This document shows positions 49,750 to 58,263 of a stretch of DNA of 64,000 nt, in pieces. Source of the stretch: Agrococcus carbonis (GTDB lineage Bacteria; Actinomycetota; Actinomycetes; Actinomycetales; Microbacteriaceae); the NCBI RefSeq assembly GCF_900104705.1, contig NZ_LT629734.1, positions 682,001 through 746,000 on the forward strand. The letters run 5' to 3'. The position numbers and the translations under genes are program-made. The first letter of the stretch is position 1; each line of letters opens with the position of its first letter. Below the pieces are notes generated by a model, which saw only the letters and a list, made by a program, of their open reading frames with translations, searched no databases and was not told where the DNA came from.

Positions 49750-50751
49750 ATGCCGCTCGCCGACGCCAGCGTCTGGGCAGACGGCGCGCGCGTGGCGCAC
49801 GTGCCGGTCGACCTGCTGCACGAGACGGCCGCGGAGCGCGGCGGCTTCGCCTGGTTCGACCTCGTCGACCCCACCGAAGACGAGCTGCGCGCGGCTGCGG
49901 CCGAGCTCGAGCTGCACAGCCTCGTCGTCGAGGACATCGCGCAGCGCGGCCAGCGGCCCAAGCTCGAGCCGTACGACCGCACGGTCTACTGCGTCGTGCA
50001 CCGCATCCGTCCCGGGAGCGACGAATCCTCGACCGAGGAGGTGCACGCGATCGTCGGCCCCTCGAGCGTCGTAACGGTGTCGTGGGGCGACGCTGCGGGC
50101 TTGGGCGAGGTGCGGCGGCGCGTCGAGGAGGCGCAGGAGCGCCTGCCGCGCACGCCGATCGCTGTGCTGCACGCCCTGCTCGACGAGGCCGCCGACGGGC
50201 ACGCCGACCGCACCGACGCAGCGCGCGAGCGCATCGCGCAGCTCGAGGAGGCCTTCTTCGGCGAGGGCGACCCGCAGACGGTCGAGGTCTACCGCACGAT
50301 GCGCGAGGTGCTCGCCATCTCCCGCGCCGCCGAACCGATGAGCCCGATCGTCGAGCGCCTGCTGGCCCGGCTCCCGGACGCCGAGCTCGAGCTGAGGCGG
50401 CACCTGCGCGACGTCGACGACCATGCCCGCCGCACGTCCGCCCGGCTGCAGGGCGCGCAGCGGCTGCTCACGGGCCTGCTGCAGCTCGCCGCGGCGCGCG
50501 TGGCCGAACGGCAGAACGAGGAGATCCGTGCGATGACCGAGCAGCAGATCGTGCAGAACGACCAGACGAAGAAGGTCACGTCCTGGGCGGCGATCCTCTT
50601 CGCTCCGACGCTCGTCGCCGGCATCTACGGCATGAACTTCCGGCACATGCCCGAGCTGCACTGGTTGCTCGGCTACCCCTTCGCGATCGTGCTCATGCTG
50701 CTGTTCGCGGGGGTCCTCTACGTCGTGTTCAAGCGGCGGCACTGGCTCTAG
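49750..50751 (+). CDS. corA: CorA-type magnesium/cobalt channel
   Basis: 333 residues: a cytoplasmic N-terminal alpha/beta region, a long stalk helix, and two C-terminal helices with the selectivity motif in AGIYGMNFRHMPEL (GMN near 295). AAGGAGG precedes the ATG and TAGGGT lies ~24 bases upstream. It forms a pentamer that lets Mg2+ into the cell. Confidence 0.9.
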   Translation: MPLADASVWADGARVAHVPVDLLHETAAERGGFAWFDLVDPTEDELRAAAAELELHSLVVEDIAQRGQRPKLEPYDRTVYCVVHRIRPGSDESSTEEVHAIVGPSSVVTVSWGDAAGLGEVRRRVEEAQERLPRTPIAVLHALLDEAADGHADRTDAARERIAQLEEAFFGEGDPQTVEVYRTMREVLAISRAAEPMSPIVERLLARLPDAELELRRHLRDVDDHARRTSARLQGAQRLLTGLLQLAAARVAERQNEEIRAMTEQQIVQNDQTKKVTSWAAILFAPTLVAGIYGMNFRHMPELHWLLGYPFAIVLMLLFAGVLYVVFKRRHWL

Positions 50752-50784
50752 ACCGCCGCCGGGGCGCACGCCACGATGGGTGGC

Positions 50785-51771
50785 ATGCGCGCTCCCGTCA
50801 CCATCGCCGTCACCGGCGGCGCCGGCCAGATCGGCTACCAGCTGCTGTTCCGCATCGCCGCGGGCGACATGCTCGGCCCCGGGCAGCCCGTGCGGCTGCG
50901 CATCCTCGAGGTCGAGCAGGCGATGCCGGCGCTCGAGGGCGTCGTGATGGAGCTGCACGACGCGGCGTTCCCGCTGCTCGCGTCGGTCGACACGACGGCG
51001 GATGCGTCGGTCGCCTTCGAGGGCGCCGACCACGCCCTGCTCGTGGGCGCCCGGCCGCGCGGGCCGGGCATGGAGCGCGGCGACCTGCTCGCCGCGAACG
51101 GCGCGATCTTCGCCGCGCAGGGACGCGCGATCCAGGAGCGCGCGAGCGACCGCATCCGGATCACCGTCACCGGCAACCCGGCGAACACCAACGCGCTCAT
51201 CGCCGCCGCGGCCGCGCCCGACATCCCGCGCGAGCGCTTCTCGGCGCTCACGCGCCTCGACCACAACCGGGCGATCGCGCAGCTCTCGGCGAAGACGGGG
51301 GTCGCGGTCGCCGACATCCGCCGCATGATCGTCTGGGGCAACCACTCGGCGACGCAGGTGCCCGACGTGACGCACGCGGTCGTCGCCGGGCGGCCGGCGG
51401 TCGAGCTCGTCGAGCGCTCGTGGGTGCGCGAGGCGTTCGTGCCGACCGTCGCGAACCGCGGAGCCGCGATCATCGAGGCGCGCGGCGCGTCGTCGGCGGC
51501 CTCGGCGGCGTCGGCGACGATCGACCACGTGCGCTCGTGGGCGCTCGGCACGCCGGAGGGCGACTGGACCTCGATGTCGGTGCTGTCGAGCGGCGAGTAC
51601 GGCGTGCCCGAGGGCCTCGTCTCGTCGTTCCCGGTGACGTGCGCGGACGGCGAGTGGTCCCTGGTGGAGGGGCTCGAGCTCGACCCGGACGTGCGGGCGC
51701 AGCTCGACCGCTCGATCGCCGAGCTCGCCGACGAGGGCGAGCAGGTGCGCGCGCTCGGCCTGCTCGACTGA
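50785..51771 (+). CDS. mdh: Malate dehydrogenase
   Basis: 328 residues from the ATG at 50785 ([25 protein letters not shown]), whose length fits the family; an ATG at 50776 adds three residues. [22 protein letters not shown] and [13 protein letters not shown] (catalytic Arg-Asp) and [12 protein letters not shown] (catalytic His) are all present. NAD+-dependent TCA-cycle enzyme. Confidence 0.95.
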   Translation: MRAPVTIAVTGGAGQIGYQLLFRIAAGDMLGPGQPVRLRILEVEQAMPALEGVVMELHDAAFPLLASVDTTADASVAFEGADHALLVGARPRGPGMERGDLLAANGAIFAAQGRAIQERASDRIRITVTGNPANTNALIAAAAAPDIPRERFSALTRLDHNRAIAQLSAKTGVAVADIRRMIVWGNHSATQVPDVTHAVVAGRPAVELVERSWVREAFVPTVANRGAAIIEARGASSAASAASATIDHVRSWALGTPEGDWTSMSVLSSGEYGVPEGLVSSFPVTCADGEWSLVEGLELDPDVRAQLDRSIAELADEGEQVRALGLLD

Positions 51772-51833
51772 GGCCCGGGCAGGCTGGCGGCGGTCCGGGC
51801 GGGCCGCGCCGCTCGCCCTGCGCGCCTCAGCGC

Positions 51834-51895
51834 CGCAGCGTGTCGGCGAACTGCGACGTCCAGCGCCACACGGTGCAGTTCGCCGACACTCTGCG
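51834..51895. repeat. Long inverted repeat downstream of mdh
   Basis: GTGTCGGCGAACTGC (51,840-51,854) is repeated in inverted orientation at 51,875-51,889. The match continues, after one mismatch, through CGCAG/CTGCG, giving 21-bp arms around a 20-nt centre. It is longer than needed for a terminator and has no T-run. It could be mdh termination, a regulator site or a small mobile element remnant. Confidence 0.65.
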
Positions 51896-51993
51896 CCCGA
51901 GGCGGGTGAGGGGCCCTGCCCTCAGCCCCGGTCGTCGGTCGCGTCCGCGCCTGTGCAGCGCCCAAGGTCAGCGTCGGTCGCACGCGCGAACGC

Positions 51994-52023
51994 TTGTCGC
52001 GGGCGCGAGCCCTGCCGTATGCT
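51994..52023 (+). promoter_or_regulatory. Promoter of the aromatic monooxygenase gene
   Basis: TTGTCG (51,994-51,999), an 18-nt spacer and TATGCT (52,018-52,023). Start of transcription would be near 52,030, about 85 nt before the GTG start. Confidence 0.6.
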
Positions 52024-52043
52024 CGTGTCAATAATCGAAGCGA

Positions 52044-52062
52044 GTGTTCAGATAGAGAACAC
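52044..52062. promoter_or_regulatory. Operator-like inverted repeat of the monooxygenase gene
   Basis: GTGTTC-AGATAGA-GAACAC, a perfect 6-bp inverted repeat with a 7-nt centre, 14 nt after the expected start of transcription. The location suggests a repressor roadblock. No regulator gene is adjacent on either side within the window. Confidence 0.45.
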
Positions 52063-52114
52063 CGCACCGCGACGATGGCGTCCGTCATCCCCACACAGGA
52101 GTGAGGAAGCACCC

Positions 52115-54007
52115 GTGCAGTTCCACCACCACGGCTACGTCTCGACCGACCCGCGGGTGCAGCCCGCGGCAGGCGTCGGGCTCGACCGGCCCGCGACGCT
52201 CACGGACGAGGTCGACGTGCTCATCGTCGGCACCGGCCCCGCCGGCATGATCACCGCGGCGCAGCTCGCCCAGTTCCCCGACGTGCACGTCCGCATCATC
52301 GAGCGCCGGCCCGGGCGCCTCGAGATCGGCCAGGCCGACGGCATCCAGTGCCGCACGGTGGAGACCTTCCAGGCGTTCGGCTTCGCCGAGGCGATCACCG
52401 CCGAGGCGTACGAGATCACCGAGATGGCGTTCTGGGGGCCGGACCCGAAGGATCCTTCGCGGCTCGTGCGCACCGCGAGCCCGCTCGACGACCCGGAGGG
52501 GCTCAGTGAGTTCCCGCACCTCGTCGTCAACCAGGCGCGCGTGCTCGACTACTTCGCCGAGGCGGCGCGCAACGCCCCCGGCCGCGTCGTGCCGGACTAC
52601 GGCTGGGAGTTCGAGGGCCTCGAGGTGACGGGCGAAGGCGAGCACCCCGTGACGGTGCACCTGCTCGGCACCGCCCACGAGCAGGAGGGCCGGCGTCGCA
52701 CCATCCGCGCGAAGTACGTCGTCGGCGCCGACGGCGCGCGCAGCGGCGTGCGCCGCGCGATCGGCTGCACGCTCGCCGGCCAGTCGGCCAACCACGCGTG
52801 GGGCGTCATGGACGTGCTCGCGAACTCCGACTTCCCCGACATCCGCGTGAAGAGCGCCATCCAGTCGGCCTCCGGCGGCAACATCCTGCTCATCCCCCGG
52901 GAGGGCGGCTTCCTCTTCCGCATGTACGTCGACCTCGGCGAGGTGCCCGAGGACAGCGACCACTCGGTGCGGCAGACGCCGATCGAGGAGATCATCCGCA
53001 AGGCGAACGAGATCGTCTCGCCCTACACGATCGACGTGAAGAGCGTCGCGTGGAGCAGCGTCTACGAGGTCGGCCACCGCATCACCGACCGCTTCGACGA
53101 CGTGCTGCCCGGCGAGCGCGGCACCCGCTCGCCGCGGGTGTTCATCACCGGCGACGCCTGCCACACCCACAGCGCGAAGGCGGGCCAGGGCATGAACGTC
53201 TCGATGCAGGACGGCTACAACATCGGCTGGAAGCTCGGGCACGTGCTCGACGGCCGAGCGCCCGAGAGCCTGCTCGACACGTACTCGCTCGAGCGGCAGG
53301 TCGTCGCGCAGAACCTCATCGACTTCGACAAGGAGTGGTCGACGCTCATGGCGAAGCCCGCGAGCGAGCTCGACGACCCGCAGGCCGTCGCCGACTTCTA
53401 CACCCGCACGATGGAGTTCTCGGCCGGCTTCATGACCGAGTACGCCGCCTCGCAGATCGTCGGCGACGCGGCCCACCAGTCGCTCGCGACCGGGTTCCCG
53501 ATCGGCAAGCGCTTCAAGTCGGCGCGCGTCGCGCGGGTCGCCGACACCAACCACCTGCACCTGGGGCACCGCCACGTCGCCGACGGCCGCTACCGCGTCT
53601 ACGTCTTCGCCGATCCCGCGGCGCCGGCTGAGCCATCCCCCACGCGCGCCCTCGCCGAGTGGCTGCAGCACGCGCCCGACTCGCCGATCGCCGTGCACAC
53701 GCCCGCCGGCCGCGACGCGAACGCGCTGCTCGACATCAAGGTGGTCTACCAGCGCCCGTACCGCGAGATCGACCTGAACGACGTGCCAGATGCGTTCAAG
53801 CCGACCGTGGGACCGTTCGGGCTCGTCGACCTCGAGAACGTCTTCGCGGCGCTCCCCGACGACGACATCTTCGAGGCGCGCGGCATCGCGCGCGACGGCG
53901 CGATCGTCGTGGTGCGCCCCGACCAGTACGTCGCCGCGATCCTGCCGCTCACGGCGACCGACGAGCTCGCCGCGTACTTCCGCGGTGCGCTGCTGCCCGC
54001 GGCCTGA
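52115..54007 (+). CDS. FAD-dependent aromatic monooxygenase (phenol 2- / 3-hydroxybenzoate 4-monooxygenase type)
   Basis: 630 residues from a GTG at 52115. VLIVGTGPAGMITAAQLAQ near 36-54 binds FAD, VGADGARSGVRRAIG near 205 the NAD(P)H/FAD motif, and FITGDACHTHSAKAGQGMNVSMQDGYNIGWKL near 345-375 the third FAD motif. The thioredoxin-like C-terminal domain (about 430-630) matches phenol hydroxylase and MobA in length. It hydroxylates a phenolic ring; exact substrate not determinable. No ring-cleavage genes are adjacent. Confidence 0.87.
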   Translation: MQFHHHGYVSTDPRVQPAAGVGLDRPATLTDEVDVLIVGTGPAGMITAAQLAQFPDVHVRIIERRPGRLEIGQADGIQCRTVETFQAFGFAEAITAEAYEITEMAFWGPDPKDPSRLVRTASPLDDPEGLSEFPHLVVNQARVLDYFAEAARNAPGRVVPDYGWEFEGLEVTGEGEHPVTVHLLGTAHEQEGRRRTIRAKYVVGADGARSGVRRAIGCTLAGQSANHAWGVMDVLANSDFPDIRVKSAIQSASGGNILLIPREGGFLFRMYVDLGEVPEDSDHSVRQTPIEEIIRKANEIVSPYTIDVKSVAWSSVYEVGHRITDRFDDVLPGERGTRSPRVFITGDACHTHSAKAGQGMNVSMQDGYNIGWKLGHVLDGRAPESLLDTYSLERQVVAQNLIDFDKEWSTLMAKPASELDDPQAVADFYTRTMEFSAGFMTEYAASQIVGDAAHQSLATGFPIGKRFKSARVARVADTNHLHLGHRHVADGRYRVYVFADPAAPAEPSPTRALAEWLQHAPDSPIAVHTPAGRDANALLDIKVVYQRPYREIDLNDVPDAFKPTVGPFGLVDLENVFAALPDDDIFEARGIARDGAIVVVRPDQYVAAILPLTATDELAAYFRGALLPAA

Positions 54008-54146
54008 CGACCGCGAGCGAGGGCCGGGGCCTCCCTGTCGGGGCGCCGGCCCTCATGCACGCGCGCGGATGCGCGAGGCGCCGGGGCGTGCCTGGCCCGC
54101 CGTCCGCGCGACACCAGGCGCGGCCGCGGCGCGCGCGGGAACGCGA

Positions 54147-54176
54147 AGAGCCCCCGGTCCTGGGACCGGGGGCTCT
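54147..54176. terminator. Strong bidirectional terminator hairpin
   Basis: AGAGCCCCCGGTC (54,147-54,159) pairs perfectly with GACCGGGGGCTCT (54,164-54,176) around CTGG. It lies between the monooxygenase (plus) and the tRNA gene (minus), 5 bases beyond the tRNA 3' end. Confidence 0.8.
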
Positions 54177-54180
54177 GTCG

Positions 54181-54253
54181 TGACCCCAGCGGGATTCGAA
54201 CCCGCGTTACCGCCGTGAGAGGGCGGCGTACTAGGCCGCTATACGATGGGGCC
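54181..54253 (-). tRNA. tRNA-Glu (anticodon CUC)
   Basis: A 73-nt cloverleaf read on the minus strand: acceptor GGCCCCA with TGGGGTC and discriminator A, D-arm with AGCGGCCTAG, anticodon stem CCGCC/GGCGG with loop CTCTCAC (anticodon CTC), and T-arm GCGGGTTCGAATCCCGC. The CCA end is not encoded. Confidence 0.95.
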
Positions 54254-54336
54254 TTGTCGCATCCTTGCGTTTGCAACCTGGATATTCTGACACACGCTCG
54301 GGCCGTGCGCCAAATCGAGCCGGGGCACCCGCCGGA

Positions 54337-55227
54337 TCAGGGCATCCGGAGCACCTGCAGGGCGCCGGGCATGACGCTGCAGCGCACCGGCAGCCGCCCG
54401 ACGATCTCGCCGTCGGCGCACACGATGACCGTCTCGTCGCTCGCGATCTCCGCCACCTGGCACTCCGCGACGTGCACGCGCCGGTCGCCGACGTGACGGC
54501 CGCGGAGCGCCTTGCCGAGCAGCCAGAGGAACCGCGGGTAGGAGAGCTCGTCGGCGAAGACGGCCGTCAGCCGGCCGTCGCGGTTGTCGGCGCCGGGGGC
54601 GATGGGGATGCCGCCGCCGAACGTGCGGTGGTTGGCGATCGCCGCGATGAGGGTGCGCCAGGTGCGCTCGGGCCCGCCGTCGAGCCGCACGCGGAACGTG
54701 CGGTGCTTCGGCCGCAGCAGGGTCGCCGCGATCGCCGCCTGGTAGCGCAGCCGCGCCGGCACGCGCGCGAGCGAGAAGGAGCGCACGTTGACGTCGGCGT
54801 CGAAGCCGACCGACACGATGCCGGCCGCGAGCGCCACGCCGTCGGGGTGCTCGATGCGGATGAGGTCGACGCGGTCGGGCTCGCTCGCGAGCATCGCCTC
54901 GAGCCCGGCGAGCACCTCGTCGGTCGACCCGAGCCCGAGGCCGGCCGCGAAGTCGTTGCCGCTGCCGGCGGGCACGACGAGCAGGCGCTTCGACGTGCCG
55001 CCGACGATGTTGACGCCCAGGTGCACCATCCCGTCCCCGCCGACGACCACGAGCGCATCCGCCTGGATCATCGCGAAGCGCGTCTGCTCGAGCAGGCCGG
55101 CGTAGTCGGCGGCGACGATGTGCTGCACGACGTGCCCGAGGTCGGCGATGCGCGCGGCGACGAGCGCCCCGATCGCCTGGGAGCGCCCGAAGCGCGCGGT
55201 GGGGTTCGAGGCGACCACGACGTGCAC
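54337..55227 (-). CDS. Diacylglycerol/lipid kinase family protein (YegS/LCB5 type)
   Basis: 296 residues. The nucleotide-binding GGDGM at residues 63-67 replaces the usual GGDGT; VVPAGSGNDFAAGLGL near 90 is intact; a beta-sandwich C-terminal domain follows (EIVGRLPVRCSVMPGALQVL). Lipid phosphorylation is the presumed role. The GTG start lies 6 nt after TAGGCT. Confidence 0.85.
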   Translation of the reverse strand: MHVVVASNPTARFGRSQAIGALVAARIADLGHVVQHIVAADYAGLLEQTRFAMIQADALVVVGGDGMVHLGVNIVGGTSKRLLVVPAGSGNDFAAGLGLGSTDEVLAGLEAMLASEPDRVDLIRIEHPDGVALAAGIVSVGFDADVNVRSFSLARVPARLRYQAAIAATLLRPKHRTFRVRLDGGPERTWRTLIAAIANHRTFGGGIPIAPGADNRDGRLTAVFADELSYPRFLWLLGKALRGRHVGDRRVHVAECQVAEIASDETVIVCADGEIVGRLPVRCSVMPGALQVLRMP

Positions 55228-55233
55228 GGAGCG

Positions 55234-55239
55234 AGCCTA
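55234..55239 (-). promoter_or_regulatory. Candidate -10 box, leaderless lipid-kinase gene
   Basis: TAGGCT on the minus strand ends 6 nt before the GTG at 55227. Confidence 0.45.
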
Positions 55240-55290
55240 CGGCTCGGCAGGACTCGCCCCGACCGACCGGCCTCGCCTATCGTGGAGCGC

Positions 55291-55923
55291 ATGCGAGTGA
55301 CGAAGCGAGAGCACGCGTGCCTGATCCTCGACGACGAGGGGCAGCAGCTCGTCATCGACCCGGGCAACCAGACCGGCCCCGTCTCGGCGCCGGGCCTCGT
55401 CGCGATCGTCATCACGCACGAGCACGCCGACCACTGGGACGCCGAGCACCTCGCGACGCTGCGCGCGGCGAACCCCACCGTGCCGATCTACGGGCCCGCC
55501 GGCGTCGCCGCTGCCGCCGAGGACTTCGACATCACCGTCGTCGCGGCCGGCGAGCGGGTGACCGCCGGCCCCTTCCGCCTGCGCTTCTTCGGCGGCGAGC
55601 ACGCCGAGATCCACCGCTCGATCCCGCGCGTCGACAACCTCGGCGTGCTCGTCAACGAGCGCATCTACTACCCGGGCGACTCGTACGCGACGCCCGACGT
55701 GCCCGTCGAGCTGCTCGCGGTGCCCGCGGGCGCGCCCTGGCTCAAGATCGGCGAGGTCATGGACTTCGTGACCGTCGTCGCGCCGAAGATGACCTTCGCG
55801 GTGCACGACGCGCCGCTGTCGCCGATGGGCCTGAACCTCGCGCACGCGCGCATCCAGGCGTCGGTCGAGGCGGTCGGCGGCGAGCACCACCGCCTCTCCC
55901 CCGGCGACGCGATCGAGTTCTGA
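55291..55923 (+). CDS. MBL-fold metallo-hydrolase (UlaG-like)
   Basis: 210 residues. THEHADHWD at residues 42-50 is the HxHxDH zinc motif; further ligands are expected at GGEHAEIH and YYPGDSYATPD. The short form with no insert resembles the L-ascorbate-6-P lactonase (UlaG)-like group. TATCGT lies 7 nt before the ATG. It overlaps the TauE/SafE gene by 4 bases. Confidence 0.85.
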   Translation: MRVTKREHACLILDDEGQQLVIDPGNQTGPVSAPGLVAIVITHEHADHWDAEHLATLRAANPTVPIYGPAGVAAAAEDFDITVVAAGERVTAGPFRLRFFGGEHAEIHRSIPRVDNLGVLVNERIYYPGDSYATPDVPVELLAVPAGAPWLKIGEVMDFVTVVAPKMTFAVHDAPLSPMGLNLAHARIQASVEAVGGEHHRLSPGDAIEF

Positions 55924-56681
55924 TCGATCCCGTCACGCTGCTGCTCTACGCAGCGGCACTCTTCGTCGCGACCGTCGCGCAGCGCGTCATCGGGCTCGGC
56001 TTCGGCCTCGTCATGGGGCCGGTGTCGGCGATCGTCGCGGGGCCGATCGCCGCGGTGCCGCTCAACTGCATCTTCGCGGTCGTCGCGTGCGGGCTCATGC
56101 TGCCGGGGGTGTGGCGCGACGTCGACTGGCGCCGCATGCTGTGGCTGCTCGTGCCCGCGGTCCCCGCGAGCATCGCGGGGCTGCTGCTCGCGCCTGCGGT
56201 GCCGGCGGATGCGCTGCGCATCGCGGTCGGGGTCGTCACGATCGCGGGCGTGCTGGTCTCGGTCGCCTTCACCCGCACCGCGCACACGCTCGACGGCCCG
56301 GCCACGCGCGTCGCCTCGGGGCTCGCGATCGGCGGCTTCAACGCGGCGGTCGGCGTCGGCGCGCCGCTCGTGGGCGTCTACGCGCTCGTGAGCCGCTGGG
56401 ATCCGCGCGTGCTCGCCGCGACGATGCAGCCGTTCTGGGTCGTGCTGAACCTCGTGACGCTCGCCGAGCGGCAGCTGCTCGTGCCCGACGGCTTCCCCGA
56501 CTGGCCCTGGTGGGCGTGGGGCGGCGCGTCGCTCGCAGCGGCGTTCGGCACGGTGCTCGCGCACCGCATCGCGCACCGCGTGCCCGCGCGTGCGGCCCGC
56601 GCCGCGATCGTCGTGCTCTCGGTCGCGGGCGGCGTCGCCGTCATCGGCACGGGCGTCGCGGGGCTGCTCGCGCCGGCGTGA
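55920..56681 (+). CDS. TauE/SafE-family permease 1 (probable CTG start)
   Basis: 253 residues with eight hydrophobic helices. The repeat FGLVMGPVSAIVAGPIAAVPLNC near 32 and FNAAVGVGAPLVGVYALVSRWDP near 142 are family landmarks of sulfite/organosulfonate exporters. No ATG, GTG or TTG fits; a CTG at 55920 overlaps the MBL stop as CTGA. The start is also supported by alignment with permease 2 (57,511). Substrate unknown. Confidence 0.82.
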   Translation: MIDPVTLLLYAAALFVATVAQRVIGLGFGLVMGPVSAIVAGPIAAVPLNCIFAVVACGLMLPGVWRDVDWRRMLWLLVPAVPASIAGLLLAPAVPADALRIAVGVVTIAGVLVSVAFTRTAHTLDGPATRVASGLAIGGFNAAVGVGAPLVGVYALVSRWDPRVLAATMQPFWVVLNLVTLAERQLLVPDGFPDWPWWAWGGASLAAAFGTVLAHRIAHRVPARAARAAIVVLSVAGGVAVIGTGVAGLLAPA

Positions 56682-56708
56682 GGGGGCATGAGCCGCGCAT
56701 CCGATAGC

Positions 56709-56723
56709 TGAACGCGGCGTTCA
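56709..56723. promoter_or_regulatory. Palindrome upstream of the IclR gene
   Basis: TGAACGCGGCGTTCA is a 15-bp palindrome about its central base, directly before a TATGCT -10 box (56,725-56,730). It is probably an autoregulatory IclR site. It resembles the TetR-site core at 7,513 (TGAACGGCGTTCA) but has a longer spacing. Confidence 0.55.
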
Positions 56724-56772
56724 CTATGCTGGCGCTGACGCGTCCGAGCGGATGCGGGGAGAGCGAGCGACG

Positions 56773-57507
56773 ATGCCGACGACCCAGGGCGCCGAGGCGC
56801 GCGAACCGGTCCCGCGCCCGGAGGCTGCCGGCTCGCAGACGCTCTCGCGCGGCCTCACCGCGCTCGCGCTGCTCGCCGACCACGGCAGCCAGACGATCCA
56901 GTCGCTCGCCGACCTGCTCGGCGTGCACCGCTCGGTCGCCTACCGCCTCGTGCGCACGCTCGAGGAGCACCGGCTCGTCGTGCGCGACGGCGGCGGCCGG
57001 CTCTCGCTCGGGCCGCAGCTCGTCATCCTCGCGCGCGACGTCGAGCACGACCTGCAGTCCGCCGCGATGCCGCACCTGCAGCGGCTCGCCGACGACGTGG
57101 GCGCCACGGCGTTCCTCGCGGTGCGCGACGGCGACGACGCCGTCACCCTCGTGACGGCCGTGCCCCGCGGCGTCAACGCATCCGTCGCCCAGCACCCCGG
57201 GCACCGCCACCCCATCGCGCTCGGCGCCGCCGGCATCGCGCTGCAGGCGCTGCTGAGCGAGGCGGCGTGGCGCGAGCTCGGCCACGACGGCCCGATGCAC
57301 CCCGAGGTCGCGCGGCTGCGCGAGCGGGGCTTCGCGGTGAGCGCGAACGAGGTGATCCAGGGCCTCACCTCGGTCGCGGCGCCGATCAGCGCGCGCGGCA
57401 CGACGGATGCGTCGGTCGCCGTGGTCACGGTCGGCGAGCCCGACACCGAGGCGCTCGGCGCCGCGGTGCAGCGGAGCGCCCGGGCCATCGAGGCCGACCT
57501 GCGCTGA
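56773..57507 (+). CDS. IclR-family transcriptional regulator
   Basis: 244 residues. The N-terminal winged HTH QTIQSLADLLGVHRSVAYRLVRTLEEHRLVV near 42-72 and the C-terminal effector domain (HPIALGAAGIALQALL near 145) match the family. GGGGAGA lies upstream of the ATG. It lies between two TauE/SafE permeases, the second 3 bases downstream, and probably controls both. Confidence 0.87.
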   Translation: MPTTQGAEAREPVPRPEAAGSQTLSRGLTALALLADHGSQTIQSLADLLGVHRSVAYRLVRTLEEHRLVVRDGGGRLSLGPQLVILARDVEHDLQSAAMPHLQRLADDVGATAFLAVRDGDDAVTLVTAVPRGVNASVAQHPGHRHPIALGAAGIALQALLSEAAWRELGHDGPMHPEVARLRERGFAVSANEVIQGLTSVAAPISARGTTDASVAVVTVGEPDTEALGAAVQRSARAIEADLR

Positions 57508-57510
57508 CCC

Positions 57511-58263
57511 GTGGACCTGCTCTCGTTCGTCGTCGCGCTCGTCGCGGTGCTCATCGGCGCCGCGGGCCAGCGGATGATCGGCATGGGCTGGGGGCTCGTC
57601 GTGACGCCCGCGGTCGCGCTCGTCGCGGGCCCCCTCGCCGCGGTGCTCGTGGTCAACCTCTACGGCGCGATCGCGTGCCTCGTCATCCTGCCGCGCGTGT
57701 GGCACGACATCGACTGGCGGCGGCTGCTGTGGCTGCTCGTGCCGGCGGTCGCGCTCATGATCCCTGGGCTGCTGCTCGCGAAGGCGCTCGACACCGACCT
57801 GCTGCGCGTGGTCGTGGGCGTCATCGCCGTCGCGGGAGTGCTCGTGACGATGCTCATCACCCGCAGCGCGCGGCGCGTCGACGGCCCGGGCGTGCGGATC
57901 GCGGCTGGGTCGGCGATCGGGGTGCTCAACGCGAGCGTCGGCATGGGCGCGCCGATCGTCGGCCTCTACTCGCTCGTCTCGCACTGGCACGACCGCACGT
58001 TCGTCGCCACGATGCAGCCGTTCTGGGCGCTCGTGAGCGGCATCATCGTCGCCGTGCGGCCGTTCGTCGCGCCGGAGGGCGCCCCCGACTGGCCGCTGTG
58101 GGCGTGGCTCGTCGTCGCCGTGCCCGTCGTCGCCGGCGTGCTGCTCGGCGACCGGCTCGCGCACCTCGTGAACCGCGAGGTCGTGCGGTGGGCGATCATC
58201 GGGCTCTCGATCGCGGGCGGGATCGCGCTCATCGTGACGGGCGGGATCGCGCTCGTCAGCTGA
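57511..58263 (+). CDS. TauE/SafE-family permease 2
   Basis: 250 residues from a GTG, eight hydrophobic helices. GWGLVVTPAVALVAGPLAAVLVVN and LNASVGMGAPIVGLYSLVSHWHD align with permease 1, as do the paired DIDWRRLLWLLVPAVALMIPG / DVDWRRMLWLLVPAVPASIAG segments. The two are clear paralogs. The stop overlaps the convergent aspartoacylase gene by 8 bases. Confidence 0.85.
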   Translation: MDLLSFVVALVAVLIGAAGQRMIGMGWGLVVTPAVALVAGPLAAVLVVNLYGAIACLVILPRVWHDIDWRRLLWLLVPAVALMIPGLLLAKALDTDLLRVVVGVIAVAGVLVTMLITRSARRVDGPGVRIAAGSAIGVLNASVGMGAPIVGLYSLVSHWHDRTFVATMQPFWALVSGIIVAVRPFVAPEGAPDWPLWAWLVVAVPVVAGVLLGDRLAHLVNREVVRWAIIGLSIAGGIALIVTGGIALVS

